Assembly: GCF_016859285.1 (NCBI RefSeq)
Contig: NC_053418.1
Span: 6,618,521 to 6,682,520 of the forward strand
Origin: Xiphias gladius
Lineage: Eukaryota; Chordata; Actinopteri; Istiophoriformes; Xiphiidae
Reading direction: 5' to 3'
DNA length: 64,000 nucleotides
Position 1 is the stretch's first letter. The number at the start of each line of letters is the position of its first letter. Positions 12,716-27,447 of the stretch are shown piece after piece. The notes under the pieces were generated by a model. The model saw nothing but the letters and a program-made list of their open reading frames with translations. It did no database searches and was not told the DNA's origin. Made by a program: the position numbers and the translations under genes.

Positions 12716-15700
12716 TGTATTGTACAGTATTGTATTTTTAGATATTTTTAAAAGCAAAAATTCATTTTTGCTCAGAAATCGGTACAAACGTCCCTGGTTT
12801 TTGTTTTGACTTCTAAGTTTTAGTTACTTTTCTGCAGAGGTAGCACCCCTACATTAGTGCTCTTTCGGGGAGCGTAACTTTTTGAAACCAACTGATAATC
12901 CCAGTACCGGCATTTTAATCAGTGCAGTATACGTGCGGTTGGTCACTAAGAAGAGTTCGTAACATCACTTCTGTTCCACCGGCCACAGAGGCAGTTAACC
13001 AGCCAGAGCACAGACATTGTTAGCCGTTGCTTAGTCCTCCCTGTTAGCTTGTCTGTAGGTACTCCATGACTCCGTATGTCATTCCACGTCATGATTTAAA
13101 TCACAGGATAATGTACAGAGTGCTGACGTTACAGAAATACCAGTTGATGTGAATTCTGACAGTCTGTCATTCGTCATCATCACAACTGGGCCTATGGAAG
13201 AAAGATAGCGAACGTTAGCAAACGTAACCCCTTGTATTAATATGGGGAAAAAACACACTCGGTGCTGGCGAGCTCCCGATGACTCAGCAGGTGTTGAAAT
13301 AACATTAATGAAAAGTAACGTCTAGTGGGAATCAGTACTAAGATAAACAAGCTAGGCCAAATAGCATTCCACTTTCTGAGTGGAACACAAACTTCACAGC
13401 ACAATGGGTGCTCCCAAATGTTGAATGTTGTAAGGGAACAAACGTCTGAAATGGCCCCCGTTACAAGTGGCTTGTATCAACATTTGTGGGATAAAGAGGG
13501 CTCTAGAGAGCCGAAGGGAAACCAGCACTTCTGGGTTCTGTTCTAGGAGTAAGAAATCCCCATTCACAATCCCACTGACTTTTTAAAAGTACGCCAACAA
13601 CTAAAAATCAGGCCTTGGAACTTTTCTCCATGGTATGTAGTGTTGCACCCCTCATATGTTTAGATAAGGATGGCAGTTTTTTGAAAAAAGATCTAATATC
13701 ATTTTTTATTTAATACTTATGATTTTTAGCATCTTTAAACAAACGCCATTCCCAATAAGCCCTAGACCTAGAAGGATAGGGCTCAGGGGAAATTGTGCCC
13801 TAGAAGTCACACCTCGACAGAAGAGGTGAGTCCACGAGCGAGTCCGGGGGTCACAGTTAGTTCAGACACGTCTGTTATAACAGCAGGGCAGAGAGGATGC
13901 TGTTAGACTTCAGATATTACAGCGGAAGAGTTGAAAAAATTACCTCAGAATAGAGCACGGTCATAGTTTCTTCACAGGAGCTGTAGTCTTTTCTGTGCAC
14001 ACAAAGTAAATGTTATTAACTTACTGGATGTCAATTTGTTCGAGAATATGGAATGTGAACTCCAAGATGTGCTCAATTTTTGAAATAAAGACTGATTAAA
14101 GAAATGCTAAATGACATATAGCATTAAGTAACTGAAGCTTGTGGTACAGAGGCTAGACTCTCTCTTCGCGACTCTGGATCGGAGAACAGGAAAATCTTAT
14201 TTTGACTTGAAAGTTGTCACGCATTATTCCAAGATGGTAACCCTACTGTTAGCCTTATAATCACACCAATTAAACAGTCAGAAGCTACTTGGCTACTTTT
14301 GCTGTGTAACGTAATTTGGACCAGTTCATTCCCAAGTGAAACCAGACACAGACAAACTGTGTATAGCTACTTTTTAATGAGCTGAATTGACTATATCAGT
14401 GTTAACATTGGGTTTTATTTACTACTGACGAGCAGGCGATATTGACGCTGTCAGAAACGTTAACAGTTTTTCTGACTCTCATCACTTGTCTAAAGCTGGA
14501 GTTATGCCTCTCCAGTTCGCAGGTACAGTAAGTGAAGGTACACTGGTGTCGTTCGCACATGTCTACGTGTGTGTTCCCTTTATATATGTATGGATTGGGG
14601 GTATAATGTGCGTGTCCACCAGGAAGAAATCAGGAAATGGAGGTCAATTTGACCCCAATAAAAAACCACTACACCCGTGAAACAAACATAACAGAATTTT
14701 GGTAGTGTATATGGACTACTGTTCAGTGACAAGCTGGGCAATGATGTGAAGTGCCTTGGAGAGGAATTTCGTTCCCTATTCTCTGCTAGAAGATCACTTG
14801 TGGCGGTACAAGGCGGATATGAACACGCAAACTCTATGAGAAAAAAGTGAGGGAATTCAAATTTGAGTTTGACTATAAAATACAGATTTTTTAAATAGTT
14901 TTCTTCACCTTACTTCATGCCATCGTTTTTGGACAGTGAATGTCTAGACCTGTCCTCCACTCACCGAAAGATGTCTAATTTGAAATCTGTTTTCCTCTGA
15001 TGGAGCACCGACAAGCGATAAGGGCCGAAGTATCACTGTGCAGCCGGGACAGACTGGCTCCATGACCCTGTGGGATTGTGGGTAAATATCTGCAGCCCAG
15101 TCATGGGAATGAAATAGCTCCATGTCAAGTCTGTGATTGCACAGGGTTACTGATATGGACTTAACCAGTGCAAGGTCACGGCTTGGACGGAGAGGGACTT
15201 TCTATCTTTCTCTCATTAGGGATTTTGTCTCTCATGTAGCTATTTCTCCTCCTGTTTCTTTTTCTGTCTCTGCAAAATACACACAAATGCCCTCCCTATC
15301 TTCCTTTCTCTTTTTCCCACTGTATATCTTTATAAGAAAAATATTTGCTGGAAAATAACTGTTTACCCGAGACTTTGAGGCTCTCTGGTTTATTATTCCA
15401 AGATTTAATGTCTCCTCAAGTCCTCAAAGTTTGGACAGTATAACTTCAAGTCCCAGTAATGCGCGCGTGTTTTTGCTTGAGTGTGTGTGTGTGCTGCTTG
15501 TTTGTGAGCGTAATCCCATAATTGTAGTTTGGGTGCGGAAAGGAAGGGTGAGGATTAGTGCTCCTCTGTGTGTTGCTGTGTAATGTCTGCATGAGAACAG
15601 TGCGGTGACCTCGTGACACGTTGCCGCACAAAGAGCGAGGAAACCAGGAGTTTTGTGGGACAATGAAGCACCTGAGGGATCCGGCTCGACGCTCGACGCT

Positions 15701-16049
15701 ACGGAGGAAGTGACGGAAAGACAAAATTCAACAACTCTCGTTTATTTAAAACAATGTGATTTACTTTTTAGTTAATTTGGAAGGGCTTTCTTGTTGGTTT
15801 TCTGTAAAGCATGTTATAATGTTATGACGTACGATTAGTTTGACCTCATATAATTTAAATGCACAAGTGACGGCGCGTATGAAGTATAAGACCTATTCTT
15901 TATTTTACCACATTTCTGTCTTGTCCCTTCATGATTCATTCATTCAAAAGTGTTTTAACATATATTTTTTACCATATACTCGTTATACGCAATAATCATC
16001 CAATAACATGATACATACTGTAACAGTATATTATTGTTACAGTAGTGTT

Positions 16050-16216
16050 CATTTTTCTGCAGAACAAATACTTTTACTTTGAGACTTTAATTACTTTTAC
16101 CTGTTAATACTTCTGCATTCTTACTTAAGTAGGATTTTAAATGCAGGGTGTTTACTTGAAATGGAGTATTTTTACATTTTTGTGAAGTAAAGGATCCAAA
16201 TACTTTCCCAACCTCT
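16050..16216 (-). repeat. Dispersed repeat copy (TACTTTTACTT/AAGTAAAGGATC family)
   Basis: It contains AATACTTTTACTTTGAGAC, ACTTAAGTAGG and AAGTAAAGGATCCAAATACT. It is the reverse orientation of the repeat at 35821-36692. Confidence 0.55.
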
Positions 16217-16959
16217 GCCTGGGACAGAGGAAGGGTGTGGTTTGTTTCCCCGCTTTAAAAAAAAAAAAAACTTTTTATTGTTACTGTACACAGAAGAATA
16301 GATTCTTGTTGCCATAGGATTTTAATACAGGACGTTATTATCATATTGTCTGTAAAAGGCTTTTTACTGCATAAAATTTGCTCTTATGTGTCTGCTTAAA
16401 TTTAAAAGTTTGGTCCAGCCGAATTCTGCGTCCCCTTTCTGAACCGTGACGAAACAGGCAAGACTCTGAGGTCTATGTCTCTGTTGTATGTACTTTTTTC
16501 AACATATGCAGCAAAATTTGAAGGTGTAGTTACCCTTGAGTAGGCAGTTTGTTTGGGAATTGCGGACACTAAAGCAAAATACCACCTGACGTGATATGGG
16601 CCTTGATCTGAGTCCTTCTTCATCACCAGATTTTGAGGCCCTGTCTTGAAGAAGGTCCGACTGTCAAATTCTAGTTTTACCTTCATTATCACAGTCTTGT
16701 GCCTACATGTTGCATGTTCCTAAATCAATTTGTGTTTAAGCATTATACCACACAATAACAAATCTGGGACCAAGTACTATGTTCCAACATAGGGAAACAG
16801 TACACAGGGAGTGAGGCCCCAGGGCCCCTTTGCAGGTTAACCAGGCCCTGACTACATCCATCTTTTTTGGTACAAACACAGGTTACCCCTTCTTTAATGT
16901 GATAGTTGCTCCAGACAAGTAACCCCATAAAATCCAATTTTGCCCTTTGTTTCCTCTTA

Positions 16960-17520
16960 AGTAGCTTTAAACCTACAATAACCAATTTTTGACTACTTAA
17001 TGACAGCGGAAACAAGTTGTGAACTCAGCATTTATGGATCATCACCTTTTGAGTTGTTAGCAAACAGTTGCGTATTTATACATCCAGTAGTTATGGAGCC
17101 ACATTATTATTCATGTGGAGCTGTGTTTTGGCCACCTGTCCAATATTCACTGTTCTTCAGCTCTGTTTATGGTCTCCGCCAACTCCCGAGGGGAAATACA
17201 TTATCTGGGTCTTCAGGTGCTAAATTCTCCACCATGTTCCCCAGCTGGTCTCTGACTGTGCCTGTCGGCTGTTTGGTGCTGAGCGGGTAGTTTACAGGGG
17301 GTATTGGGAGCTGTTTTGCTGAAAACGGCTACCTGCTGCAACCCAAAGCGACGCTATGCGAGCAGTGAGATTGAACCGAAACTGTAAATTTACGGACTGG
17401 ACGCCTAAAAAATGACCTGAAACTCACTATAAAGCTCGATACGGCCGAAGGGAGCTGCAGATTTAGGTGATAATTCTCCTCAGGTTCATCAATAACAGTG
17501 ACCCTTTTCATATTTGTAAC
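16960..17520. repeat. Dispersed repeat, copy A
   Basis: Aligned by eye with 22500-22995. Shared blocks include CTGTAAATTTACGG, GGGAGCTGCAGATTTAGGT and GAGCAGTGAGA. About 560 bp, same orientation, with no coding capacity recognised. Confidence 0.75.
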
Positions 17521-20500
17521 AATGTTTTCACATTGTACATTATAGCTACTTTAATGTTGTAAAATCGTGTTATTTCACATAATCTGACAGCGTCAGATAT
17601 ACAGTCTACGTATCAGTCTTCTGTATCAGCTTGTCTTCAGCTCTTCATTTAAATTATATGACGTTCAAACATGTCTACACATACTCAAACCCAAGAAGGC
17701 TGCACAATTCCATTTAATGTCATTTTGTACACGTTTCCTTAAAGTTCAGCCTGACGTATTTCTTATTGTTGGAAAATTTGGGATGTTTAAATTTTTTTTT
17801 AAAATTAATTAATTAATTACAACAGAAGTTCTGTGGATTGGAGCAAAGTTTGGCAGCACGCCATGGATTTGTATATACTCTATACTATCTATATTGTATA
17901 TATATTTGTATATCATTGAAGGAACAGCACAGATGTTACTAAAGACATTAACAATGGCTTTGTTCTATTCAAGTGTCCCAGTGAGCCATGACATTGTGTG
18001 ACAGTGAGCCAGCCTGAACAGTCCCAGGACCCTGAATCTGAAGCAGCTGAAGAGAATTCGTCCATTGTTATTTTGATTGTTTACACCTGTGCTTTTCCTA
18101 CTGCGACAGGGTAATATGTGTCCTGTGAAAAATGACCATTCGCTCTGTGAGTTCTAGTTTGCATTACTGGAGGCGGCAACGTCCTTTTGGAAGAAATAAA
18201 ATAAAAACCTTATTTCAAAAATACACAATACTGACTATTGAACCACATTGCATGAATTTGGGAAAATATAACATGCACAACACAGGGGTCTGAGTGCAGC
18301 GGACCGATGGAAACCTGGACACAGCATGAGAACATAAAATCACAACAATGGCTCCTGTGGCAGAATGGATGATAAGCAGCAACAACGTGCACAAACATGG
18401 AGTGAATACTTCCTCCTCAGTGGTACCGAGCCGACAGAATCACCTACTGCGCTGCTTTTCCCAGCAGCGCATACACAGTTCAGAGGAAGTAAATGTTTTG
18501 TTTTCTGCAATTAAGCCCCTTAGCTTCTTGTTTTAAAAAGGCTGTCTGTTCCAGGTCTCACATTTAGATCAAAGATATATCTGACTTTTGTTCAGAATTC
18601 CCCTTTCACCTACAAAAACTTCGAGGAATTTACATGAATTATAGACCTGGTAACTGTTTGCTTATGTACTTAATCCTGCTCTTAAATGTAAACAGCTATT
18701 TGAGGCTCCGGCTCCTGTGCGGTTCACAGGATACTTGAATATCCCCTCTGTCTAAGCGGAGACAAATACAGTAGTCTGCATATATAGACCTGTTTGTCCC
18801 TGGCTGGCTCTCATTACCAGACAATCTCACAACGGTGGGAAATTTATTTTCCAGCTGGACTACATAATTGAGTGGCCTTAATCCCTAAACAGCAGCTGTG
18901 GGAAAGTTCTGGAGAAATAAAAGGTTTATTACACCTTTTCAACAGTGAATTGCTTGTCACCTCCAAGCGAACAAGGACGACTGAAAAACAAAACAATGCA
19001 TCGTTGAAGAGGAGTACGTTTTTTTCCCCAGCACCCAGTCAGGGATACTTTTGTTGGCTGACAGGTGTTCAGATTGAACTTTTTCATCCTCCACTTCTAG
19101 CTGCAGATTTCCCTCCGTCACTCAACGATTTGAGGTCAAACGCAACAGTAATTATTCCCCGAGATGTTCGTCTCTCTCCTGTAGGGGGACTGTGATGCAG
19201 GCATTCACACCTCGGAACGGTCAGAGTGTACCTCAAGGCGCAATAAATGAGATTTTCTTTAATGCCGTAACACAAAATGCTGAGGCAGGGTTTTTGAAAA
19301 ATGTAACTCAGTCGTTACTTGAACACGTGCTCATCTCGTGGTCAGTAGTTAGTTTTTTAGAACAGAAAGTAACCACCTGGCTTCACATTTCAGCTACACA
19401 GGTCAATAGGCCTCAAGCCAAAAAAGGCACAAAAAAAAAAAACTAAACACAAACCTACACCTTGTGTTCTCAGGACTCTCTGATCTTGTTCACACCAGGA
19501 GCAATCATGTGGGCTCCTTATTCTTTGAATGGGCCCCAGAATAGCTCCATGACTCAACTTAGTTTTAATGTAACATCCTTGCGCTGCCATTTTCACCAGG
19601 ATTCTCTTGAAAGAGAGACGTTAATTTCAAGGAAATCTCCTAGTTGAATTAAGGCCAAAAGATTACAGTAACTGGCGTGTTGATAGTACAAAGTTTTAAA
19701 TAGATACAACATATTTAAAATGTCCTGGTAGTAGTCTGTTGTCTTACACTGTTTAGCTGGGGAAAAAAAAAAAAAACCCCTTCTCATACCAGGAGGTTGA
19801 CAGAGGTCATTTTTCATTCATAACTAGAGAAAAAAAAGAATTTACCGTAGGAGGAAAACCTTTTATATCTCATTTTTTCATCACTGGTATAAATAGTGCC
19901 CCTTATGTTCTGGTATTTAAGGTCTAGTGAATGAGTTGCATCAACATAATAGTTTTTATGTGTATATGTAATTACTTTTTTAACAAATATATTATATTTC
20001 CCATTATTTATTTTTTTACTTTTTGAATGTTCTGTTGGAGCCTGTTGGGGAGGGAGGGATGGGGTTGGATGGTGAGGGACAGCTGTGCCGTGTGTTGGGA
20101 TACTTGTTTCGTATGTAACTTTTGTATGAAAAATTCAACAAATAGAGAATTAAATAAAATGTCCCAGTCACACACAGTTGCCAAAAGGAGCAGATACCAG
20201 GGCAAGGGAGACTCACTACATAAGAATTTTAAACTTTGTGAAATCCAGAAAGAACCACTTGAACTGAGATGCATAGTTAAAACATATTGCTTGCTGATTG
20301 AGTAAAAAAAAAACAAAACTGTGCAATTTATAACTGTGTAAACTACAGTCTTTTACTTTCAATGAGACAATCGGTCAGTGGTGTTTCCCAGCACTGTCCA
20401 GTGATCAGTACAGCACAATACAGCAGCGCAGAGAGGATCAGCTTGAATGATTTAGTCCAAAATGAGATATTTTTAAAAATGCTCTACAAGCTGGCAACTA

Positions 20501-21091
20501 CATGTTTTGGAAGATACATTCGTCAGATATCAAGAGACAAAAGTTTGGTGTAAAAAACCTTGCGGAAAGCAATTCAAAGTGTCTTTAAAGCAAGTTAATG
20601 GCAGTGACTAATTATTCATGTTTTTAGGAATGTTGTTAGACATAGGGTTAGACATGTGAAAGCTAACTGCTGTCTTCTAACATCGAAACCCTCAGCTTCC
20701 AGGTCCCGGTAAGGCGATCGTGAGATTCACACCTACAGCAGCCTCACAAACCCTTATCAAGCTATTCATCAGTTTCCCACACTGTGTGCACTGCAAATGA
20801 CGTTCCCTTCTCTGTCTGTGATTGTTTTGTAAACGCTGACACCGCACAGCAGAGTTTTTTTTATATCTCGTTGCTTTTCCCCTGGCCCAGGTACCCTGCT
20901 GCCATCTAGTATCTCTGAGACCGTCGGACTCCCATTTTGTTCATCTGACACCTGTCATCCTGTTTCACCTCAGTCGATGGTTGGTTTCCCCTCTCCATTC
21001 CTGCAGCACAAAGGAAAAATCCTCAGGGTTACTGGCTATTGTTCACCAACCAACCCTTTATCTGTTTCTCTCACTGTGCACAATCATTGGT

Positions 21092-21118
21092 GAGGTTTTT
21101 TTTTTTTTTTTTTTTTTA
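21092..21118. repeat. Poly-T tract
   Basis: About 26 uninterrupted T's. Confidence 0.9.
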
Positions 21119-22499
21119 AGCAGGAACAAAATTCCTTTGGAGCCTGGGAAAAACTCCTAAATGAGGAAATAATATTGACGTTTGTGTTCACACAGTGGTT
21201 TCCCTGCTACCTGAAAGAGGTCTGGGTTACACTGTTATTGTTGCACTGTTCATTAGCATTTTTATATTATGCATGACAAGAAAGCAGATATTTTGCGGTA
21301 AAGTATCAAGGTTTTGACGTGGCTCACGTTGGGTTTGCTGGTGTTAAGAAAAAAAAGGGACTGTTGACAACCTCACTGAGCAGCTGGTATAATTTTGCAT
21401 GAACCTGTTTATCCTCCAAACTGCTAACAGCGTGATCGGTGAGAGATTTTTGCATAACAGAATTTCATCAAAGTATTTAACAGTTTAAATGTTTTGGTTG
21501 TCGTGTGTTTATATAGCAACAGAGAGAAACTCGGTCCCGCTCTTTTAGATTCCTACTTGTCAGATTTACAGCAGGTCAGCCCTGTGACTGGAGGCAAACA
21601 AATTCATAAAAAAAGAGCGCTATTTTTGCTTGTACTGGGCCCACTGGTGACTGTCCCCGAAGCCCCTGTCCGTCCATTCAGAGTCACTGAGCTGGAGCTG
21701 GATTGTCCAACAGGGACAGATTGTCCCTCCAGCCGCCACAGTTTAACAGATATACTGCTGAAGGTTGATACCAGTTTTGACTTTTAGCCAATATTTTGTG
21801 CAAAATGTAAATTTTACAAATATAACTGAAGAATATTTCTCATTAATGGCCCAAATGTTTAATCAATTGACTAATGATATACTATACATTATATATCAGA
21901 GACTAACAATTTGCAAGCTACTGTATGCTTTAAAAAAAAATTATGCACTGTTTGTTCCATATCAGCGAGCCACTGGCTAAAATTAATTTCCATACGGTAC
22001 GAAAATCTGTCTGCAGACTCTTTCAACTGGCTTAGGTCAATGTAATCCATCACTGAAAACATCGAGTCCACGCTAGTTTTTGTTATTTTATTGTTATTAG
22101 GTAATGCAGTGCAAACTTTTCACATCAACGTGCATTTCATCATTGCATTACCGAGCAGCAATAATGTAACATTGAGGAAAAATTCATGCAGACAAGCCAG
22201 TTTCCAGAGTCTATAATTGATTTTCATCCTCTTCCTCATCCTCAGACATGAATGAAAACCCATTGATGCCTGGTATGGCCAGAAAAAATACACCCAGAAA
22301 TCTGAAACTGTTCTGCATGCATTTGAAAATGGTGAGAGCGATTTTTAATAAAGGACCGAAACCTTGCAAAAGCATTCGTTTGGTCATTTAACATGTCTGA
22401 TTTCATTTGTGAGTTAAGTGACTGAAGAGGACTATACATGAGGGGAAAGCACACCTGAAGCAATTGATTTTTGGCCATTTGAGGAAAGCACAACAAGCT

Positions 22500-22995
22500 G
22501 TATTATCACCTTACAAAGTTATTATGGAGTATGTGCTAGCATATAGTTGCCTACTTACACATCCAGCAGACGTGGAGTATCGTTAGCATTCATTTTGAGC
22601 CGTGTTTCTTGTCATCTGATGAATATAAGTCCAATATTCTCTTGTTTTTTAGCTCTCCTGGCAACTCCTGAGTGAAAAATCCAGCACTTTAGTTGCTAAA
22701 TGCTCCACCGTGTTCACCAGCTAGTCTCTAACTGTGTCTGTCTGCTGTTTGGTACTCAGCAGGTAGTGTACAGTGGGTTTTTATAGCTTTTTCAATGACA
22801 ACAACTGCCTGTTGCAGCTGAAAATGACATCATGAGAGCAGTGAGACCGAACCAAAACTGTAAATTTACGGCCCTGACAGCTAAACAATGAGCTGAAACT
22901 AACTCTACAGCTCAATAAAGCCGAGGGGAGCTGCAGATTTAGGTTATAATTCTGTGTCGGTTCGACACTACGAGTGGCGCCTTTCACATCGTTAG
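22500..22995. repeat. Dispersed repeat, copy B
   Basis: The copy of 16960-17520 lying 5.5 kb away in the same orientation; many short indels separate the two. Confidence 0.75.
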
Positions 22996-25125
22996 ATGGT
23001 CTTCACATTGACATTTGACACATTGTTGTTATAAAAACACCGATAATAGCCGCTTCAAAGGCTTATGTTCACAGCCAGCTATCAAGTCCCAGGTTTCATA
23101 CTTTTCTAGAAGGACTTGAGAGCACAAACATGAGACTTGCACAAAAATTTCCTGCTTTCAACTGTATGAACTTCAGCATCATCTGATGAAGATGCATTTT
23201 GCATTCAAATGTTAGTCTGATTAGTCCACCTGATTAAGTTATGTTTTTCATAGGTCCTGAAAACTTCGAAACAAGAATTCACCACTGTATCGTCATACTG
23301 TATGGGTCATACTTTGCCGGCTGGACTCCTCTATAGACCCCGGTACCCAGTATCAAACACAAGCCTAAATAACAGTGCAGACCTCTACAGGCCAGGCCTC
23401 GTCTTGTTCTGGGTGCCCTGGTCATCACCTCTCTCTGTCTGGGAACAAAGGCCCTTACTGTGCGCAGTTGGACAATATTGAGAACAACAAGGCGTCTGGC
23501 TCTGTCACAGTCGAGCCGACGGCGACGCGGGCCACACAGGCTCTCGTCCTTTCATCGCAGTTATATTTGGTCCTTCCCCTAATTGCGGAGAGCTGGCTGG
23601 AGCGAGGCAAGGAGGGTTCGGTCCAAGGGCTTTATTGAACGGAAGATGGAGGGAGGAGGAGAGGGACGAGGCGGGGTCAGGGAGATGGTCGGTCATTAGG
23701 GACTGAAGAGCTGCCAATCTCCCAGCTGCCTCTGCTCAACACAGGGATTACTGAGGAGGCAGAAACCAGTATTCGCGCTCTCTAAACTCTAACAGTTTAA
23801 CTTACCTTTCTATCAGTTTTTCATCCTTCTTAACAGTTTTTATATTCTTTGCCCCATATTTTTCATGCAATTGCTCTTTTTCTCTTTCTGTCTGTGTCTC
23901 TCTTTCACCGTTTCTCTTGGATTTCCAGCTTTTGATGCCCCCTGTTGGGTTTTTTTATGCCTTTTATCAATTAGCATCACCCTTCCTCCTGTGTGTGGGC
24001 GAAGAGCAGTAGAGAGCACGTGGGCACGTAGCCTCCTGCATCATTCCTCAATGATAACGGCACGAGGCCCATCTACAGCATCAAGCCAACTAAACAGGCT
24101 GCATCTTTAAAGGGGCATTCAGTCAATTTGTCATCTCCCGGTGGTCGCTCATTGAGTCCCAGCAGATCTGCTGGGATTCACAATAAAGCCCAGGAAAATG
24201 CCAGACTTTAACAAGGCGTTGGATACATTTTGTGACAAGTGAGAAGTTTATTACCGTTTATGCGTTGAGTTAAAAGCCACAGATTCATAGAAGAACATGA
24301 AGGGACAGATGAAGAGAAAGGGAGGTTTTTAAGGAGATTTGGAGACTTTCTGCTAAAGTCAGAACAGCACAGGCCATTTCCATGTTATATCATCTGAATG
24401 GAAACTTGAGGATTTGTTTTACATTAACCTTTTGGCACTGAACTATGTCAGCTTTTCTTAAGCAGTCAGTCCTCTCAAGCTAATTATCTCATGTAAACAA
24501 CAAACTTTCTGTCCTCACTTTCTTTCTAGCATCATGTATCTATATTATTGATCTTCATATAGAAATGTTTTTTGTGAATAAACTGCATTTTACTGTTGCA
24601 CTCATTTAAACAGACTGACTGCTAGATGAGACTGTCAACAAATGGACTTCAATGTGAAATGTACGCGACTTGTAACTTATTTCTATTTTACGATGTCTTT
24701 GCAAGACCAGTTTCTTTGTCTTACTCTTATAATTTTATATGTACATATGCATGTCTGTATTGTAAAGATAAGAAAACGAAAAAGTCAAATGGGAAATATA
24801 TTCAGACTTGGAAAAGCCCACTTGTTACATAGAAACTGCTACATTTGCATTGCAACTTTTATCGAAATGACCAGATACTGACAGAATTGCCAGAAATGAT
24901 AAACAATTACCAACACTTGCGGCTTGCATATCAACCCTGTCTCAAATAACATGTATCTACTACTAATTTACAACAAAAAATACGTTTTGAGAGAAACATA
25001 ATGCCACCCGATCTACATAACATAATGAGGCAATGTATTAAATGAACGTATCCGCCAAGTCCCTACACTTGCTGTCGCTGCTCGTAGCAACTAAAACATG
25101 ATCATTTTCTATGATGATCTTGCAG

Positions 25126-25295
25126 CACTCGGTTTAGGTTAGGGAAAGATTACGGTCTTGGTTTAACACTGAAAAAGTAAAACATTACTTGAGGTCTGAG
25201 TCATGCAATGTTAACTTTATTAAAATTTAACAGAAACCATCTTTCCCTAACCTTAACCAACGGGCTTATCTCGCGAAGCCTAACCACACGTGGGA
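25126..25295. repeat. Palindromic repeat, copy 1
   Basis: GGTTAGGGAAAGAT on the left is matched by ATCTTTCCCTAACC on the right, with AAGCCTAACCACA at the edge. It can fold into a long hairpin. The family is common in percomorph fishes. Confidence 0.6.
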
Positions 25296-25609
25296 CTGGG
25301 GATGCGATGCCCTGCCTCTGGTGTAACAGCCCTGTGCTATGCGTGCTTAACATTCACCCCGATCCCTTCTGCACAAAAAATGTACCACTTCATCACTCCA
25401 AAAATGTTGCCACCATCAAGGCAGCAATTATGTTTTTCTTTCAAATGTAACTGACAAAACAAAATCGTATATAAATGTAAGAGGTAGGACACAGGGTTGT
25501 GCATGTATGATAGACAGCCCTTTGGAGCCAGAAAGAGACCAAGCAGTAATCCAGCAAACGAGGAAAGGACTCAACAGTAACATGAATGTCACCGTATTAC
25601 CATGTTATA

Positions 25610-25865
25610 TGTTATATATCTTTTTGAGTGGCAGACAAGTGTTACTGCGCTTGGGGATCCAACTGCCTTATGGGGACAAATAGTAAGGTCCCCACAAGGT
25701 TATTTTATGGTTAAGACTTGGTTTTAGGATTAAAGTCATAGTAAGAGCTGGGGTTAGGCATCAAGGTAAACCTCCGAGGAATGAATATAAGTCAATACAG
25801 TGTCCTCACTACTACTTAAGCACAGGTTTGTGTGTGTGTGTGCGTGTGTGTGTATGTGTGCCTGC
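25610..25865. repeat. Dispersed repeat ending in a GT-rich tract
   Basis: It contains CTGCCTTATGGGGACAAAT, GGTCCCCACAAGGT and TTATGGTTAAGACTTGG, then ends in an imperfect (GT)n at 25828-25859. It resembles a very common fish repeat. Confidence 0.5.
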
Positions 25866-26987
25866 TTATTGTTGCATAACCAGTTCCTTGTACGGTGTGT
25901 CGGGGACCTGAATGAGGACATTGTTCCTGTAGTGATAAGGTGTAATTCAGGCTTGATTGTGTACGAGAGTAAGAATCTCCGGAAAGTATATAGTTTGTTC
26001 CCTCCATTCAGTTCCCGCCTGTCAGGAGGAAGCCAAAGTTGATTTCACTGCAAAACAGTGGACGACATAGAAATAACACTAAGGGGAAGCAGCAACAGTT
26101 GAAATGTCTGCATAAGAGTGCTTTTATGTGAAGTTATGAACAGTGCTGGCGAGTAACTAGTTGTTTTCCTTTGTGATTTACTGTAGAAGTATGGGAATGA
26201 GATGGGTTACTTATGAGATGGATAAACCCCCAAAAGAAAATTTCTAAAATGTTTTAATTACATGGATTTACAGTTACATTTTTCAGCTGTTCATTTACAT
26301 TTTATGCAAATTTTATCAAAATGGGGCAGCTCTTTCAAGAGAATTTAAATCAACAAATGCTGATAAGCTCAACACAACTAAACTCAAGCTATTGTTTCAG
26401 AACATTGTCTCTATTTTTAGCATAATTTGTACCAGAGCATGAGATGCTGACGAAAGATAAAACCGACTGTGTGATGCAGTTTGACAGCTGTTTCAAAGTC
26501 TTTTCCAAAATTCCAGGAATAAAACTCTGTTGGAGAAATAATGAGTCCTTTATTCATTTATTTTGTTGGCTGAAGATTAGTCAATTTTAAATATTCTGAA
26601 TATAAAGATGCCGGGAATCAGCCTTAAAAGAGTCTATTTTTTCTATTGTCTTTGCCCTTGAGTTTTTAATATGTAGTCAAGCCAGACACAAAAACATTGA
26701 AACACAAGTCTGTGATACAAAAGTAACATCAAAAAAGCAACAAATTAGCCTTACCAGAAAAAAGTATAAATCACAAAAGAAAGAGAAAAAAAAAGAGAGA
26801 AAACAACAATAGAGACATTAACTTAGTTTAAATTGACAAGCGAGGTCATCTTTACATTGCAACTCAGCACAGAGCAGGTATCAGAAAACCAGAAGTCAAC
26901 CCTCATTTATCTTGTCTCAAGATATTGTAAAAGAGGTGCCCAAATTGTTTTTCTTTATCTGTATGTTAAATTTGTGGGTTTCTAAAA

Positions 26988-27091
26988 TCCCCAAATTAGA
27001 GAAAGTAATTACAAGAAATAGTAAGGACATGACCTCCCTTTCTCCCCAAATTAGAGAAAGTAATTACAAGAAATAGTAAGGACATGACCTC
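26988..27091. repeat. 55-base tandem duplication
   Basis: TCCCCAAATTAGAGAAAGTA and the following bases recur at 27043 with a period of 55 and no mismatch over about 48 bases. This suggests a recent event. Confidence 0.9.
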
Positions 27092-27249
27092 TCAACTCTT
27101 CCTACTTTACTGAACGTATCAGTAAAATGATCACTGACAACACATTTCTTTTTTTTTTCTACCAAAATATCCGATATTGGAGTACAACATCTGCTCATAG
27201 AGACCAGATTATTAAACTTTAATAATCTGTTAAGCATTATTAAACCAAT

Positions 27250-27432
27250 TCTGCGGTTATGTTTAGGCACTGGCAGCACTAGGTTAGGGAAAGAGCATGG
27301 TTTTAATTTAATACAGAAAATGTTCACAGTGACTTCAAACACAACTTCTTTATGGACAATTAACTGAAACCCCGATCTTTCCCGAACCTTAACCAAAGTG
27401 CTTTTGTTGCCAAAACCTAACCACAGATGAGA
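27250..27432. repeat. Palindromic repeat, copy 2
   Basis: Same organisation as 25126-25295: GGTTAGGGAAAGAGCATGG on the left, GATCTTTCCCGAACCTTAAC on the right, ending AAACCTAACCACAG. Confidence 0.6.
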
Positions 27433-27447
27433 CCCACAGCGGGATTA

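Larger units (their letters stand above)
8934..16049. other. Non-coding DNA around the Tc1 derivative
   Basis: No gene was found apart from the transposase remnant. The longest open frame (9458-10078, plus strand) starts inside a dispersed repeat and has no recognisable domain. Confidence 0.6.
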
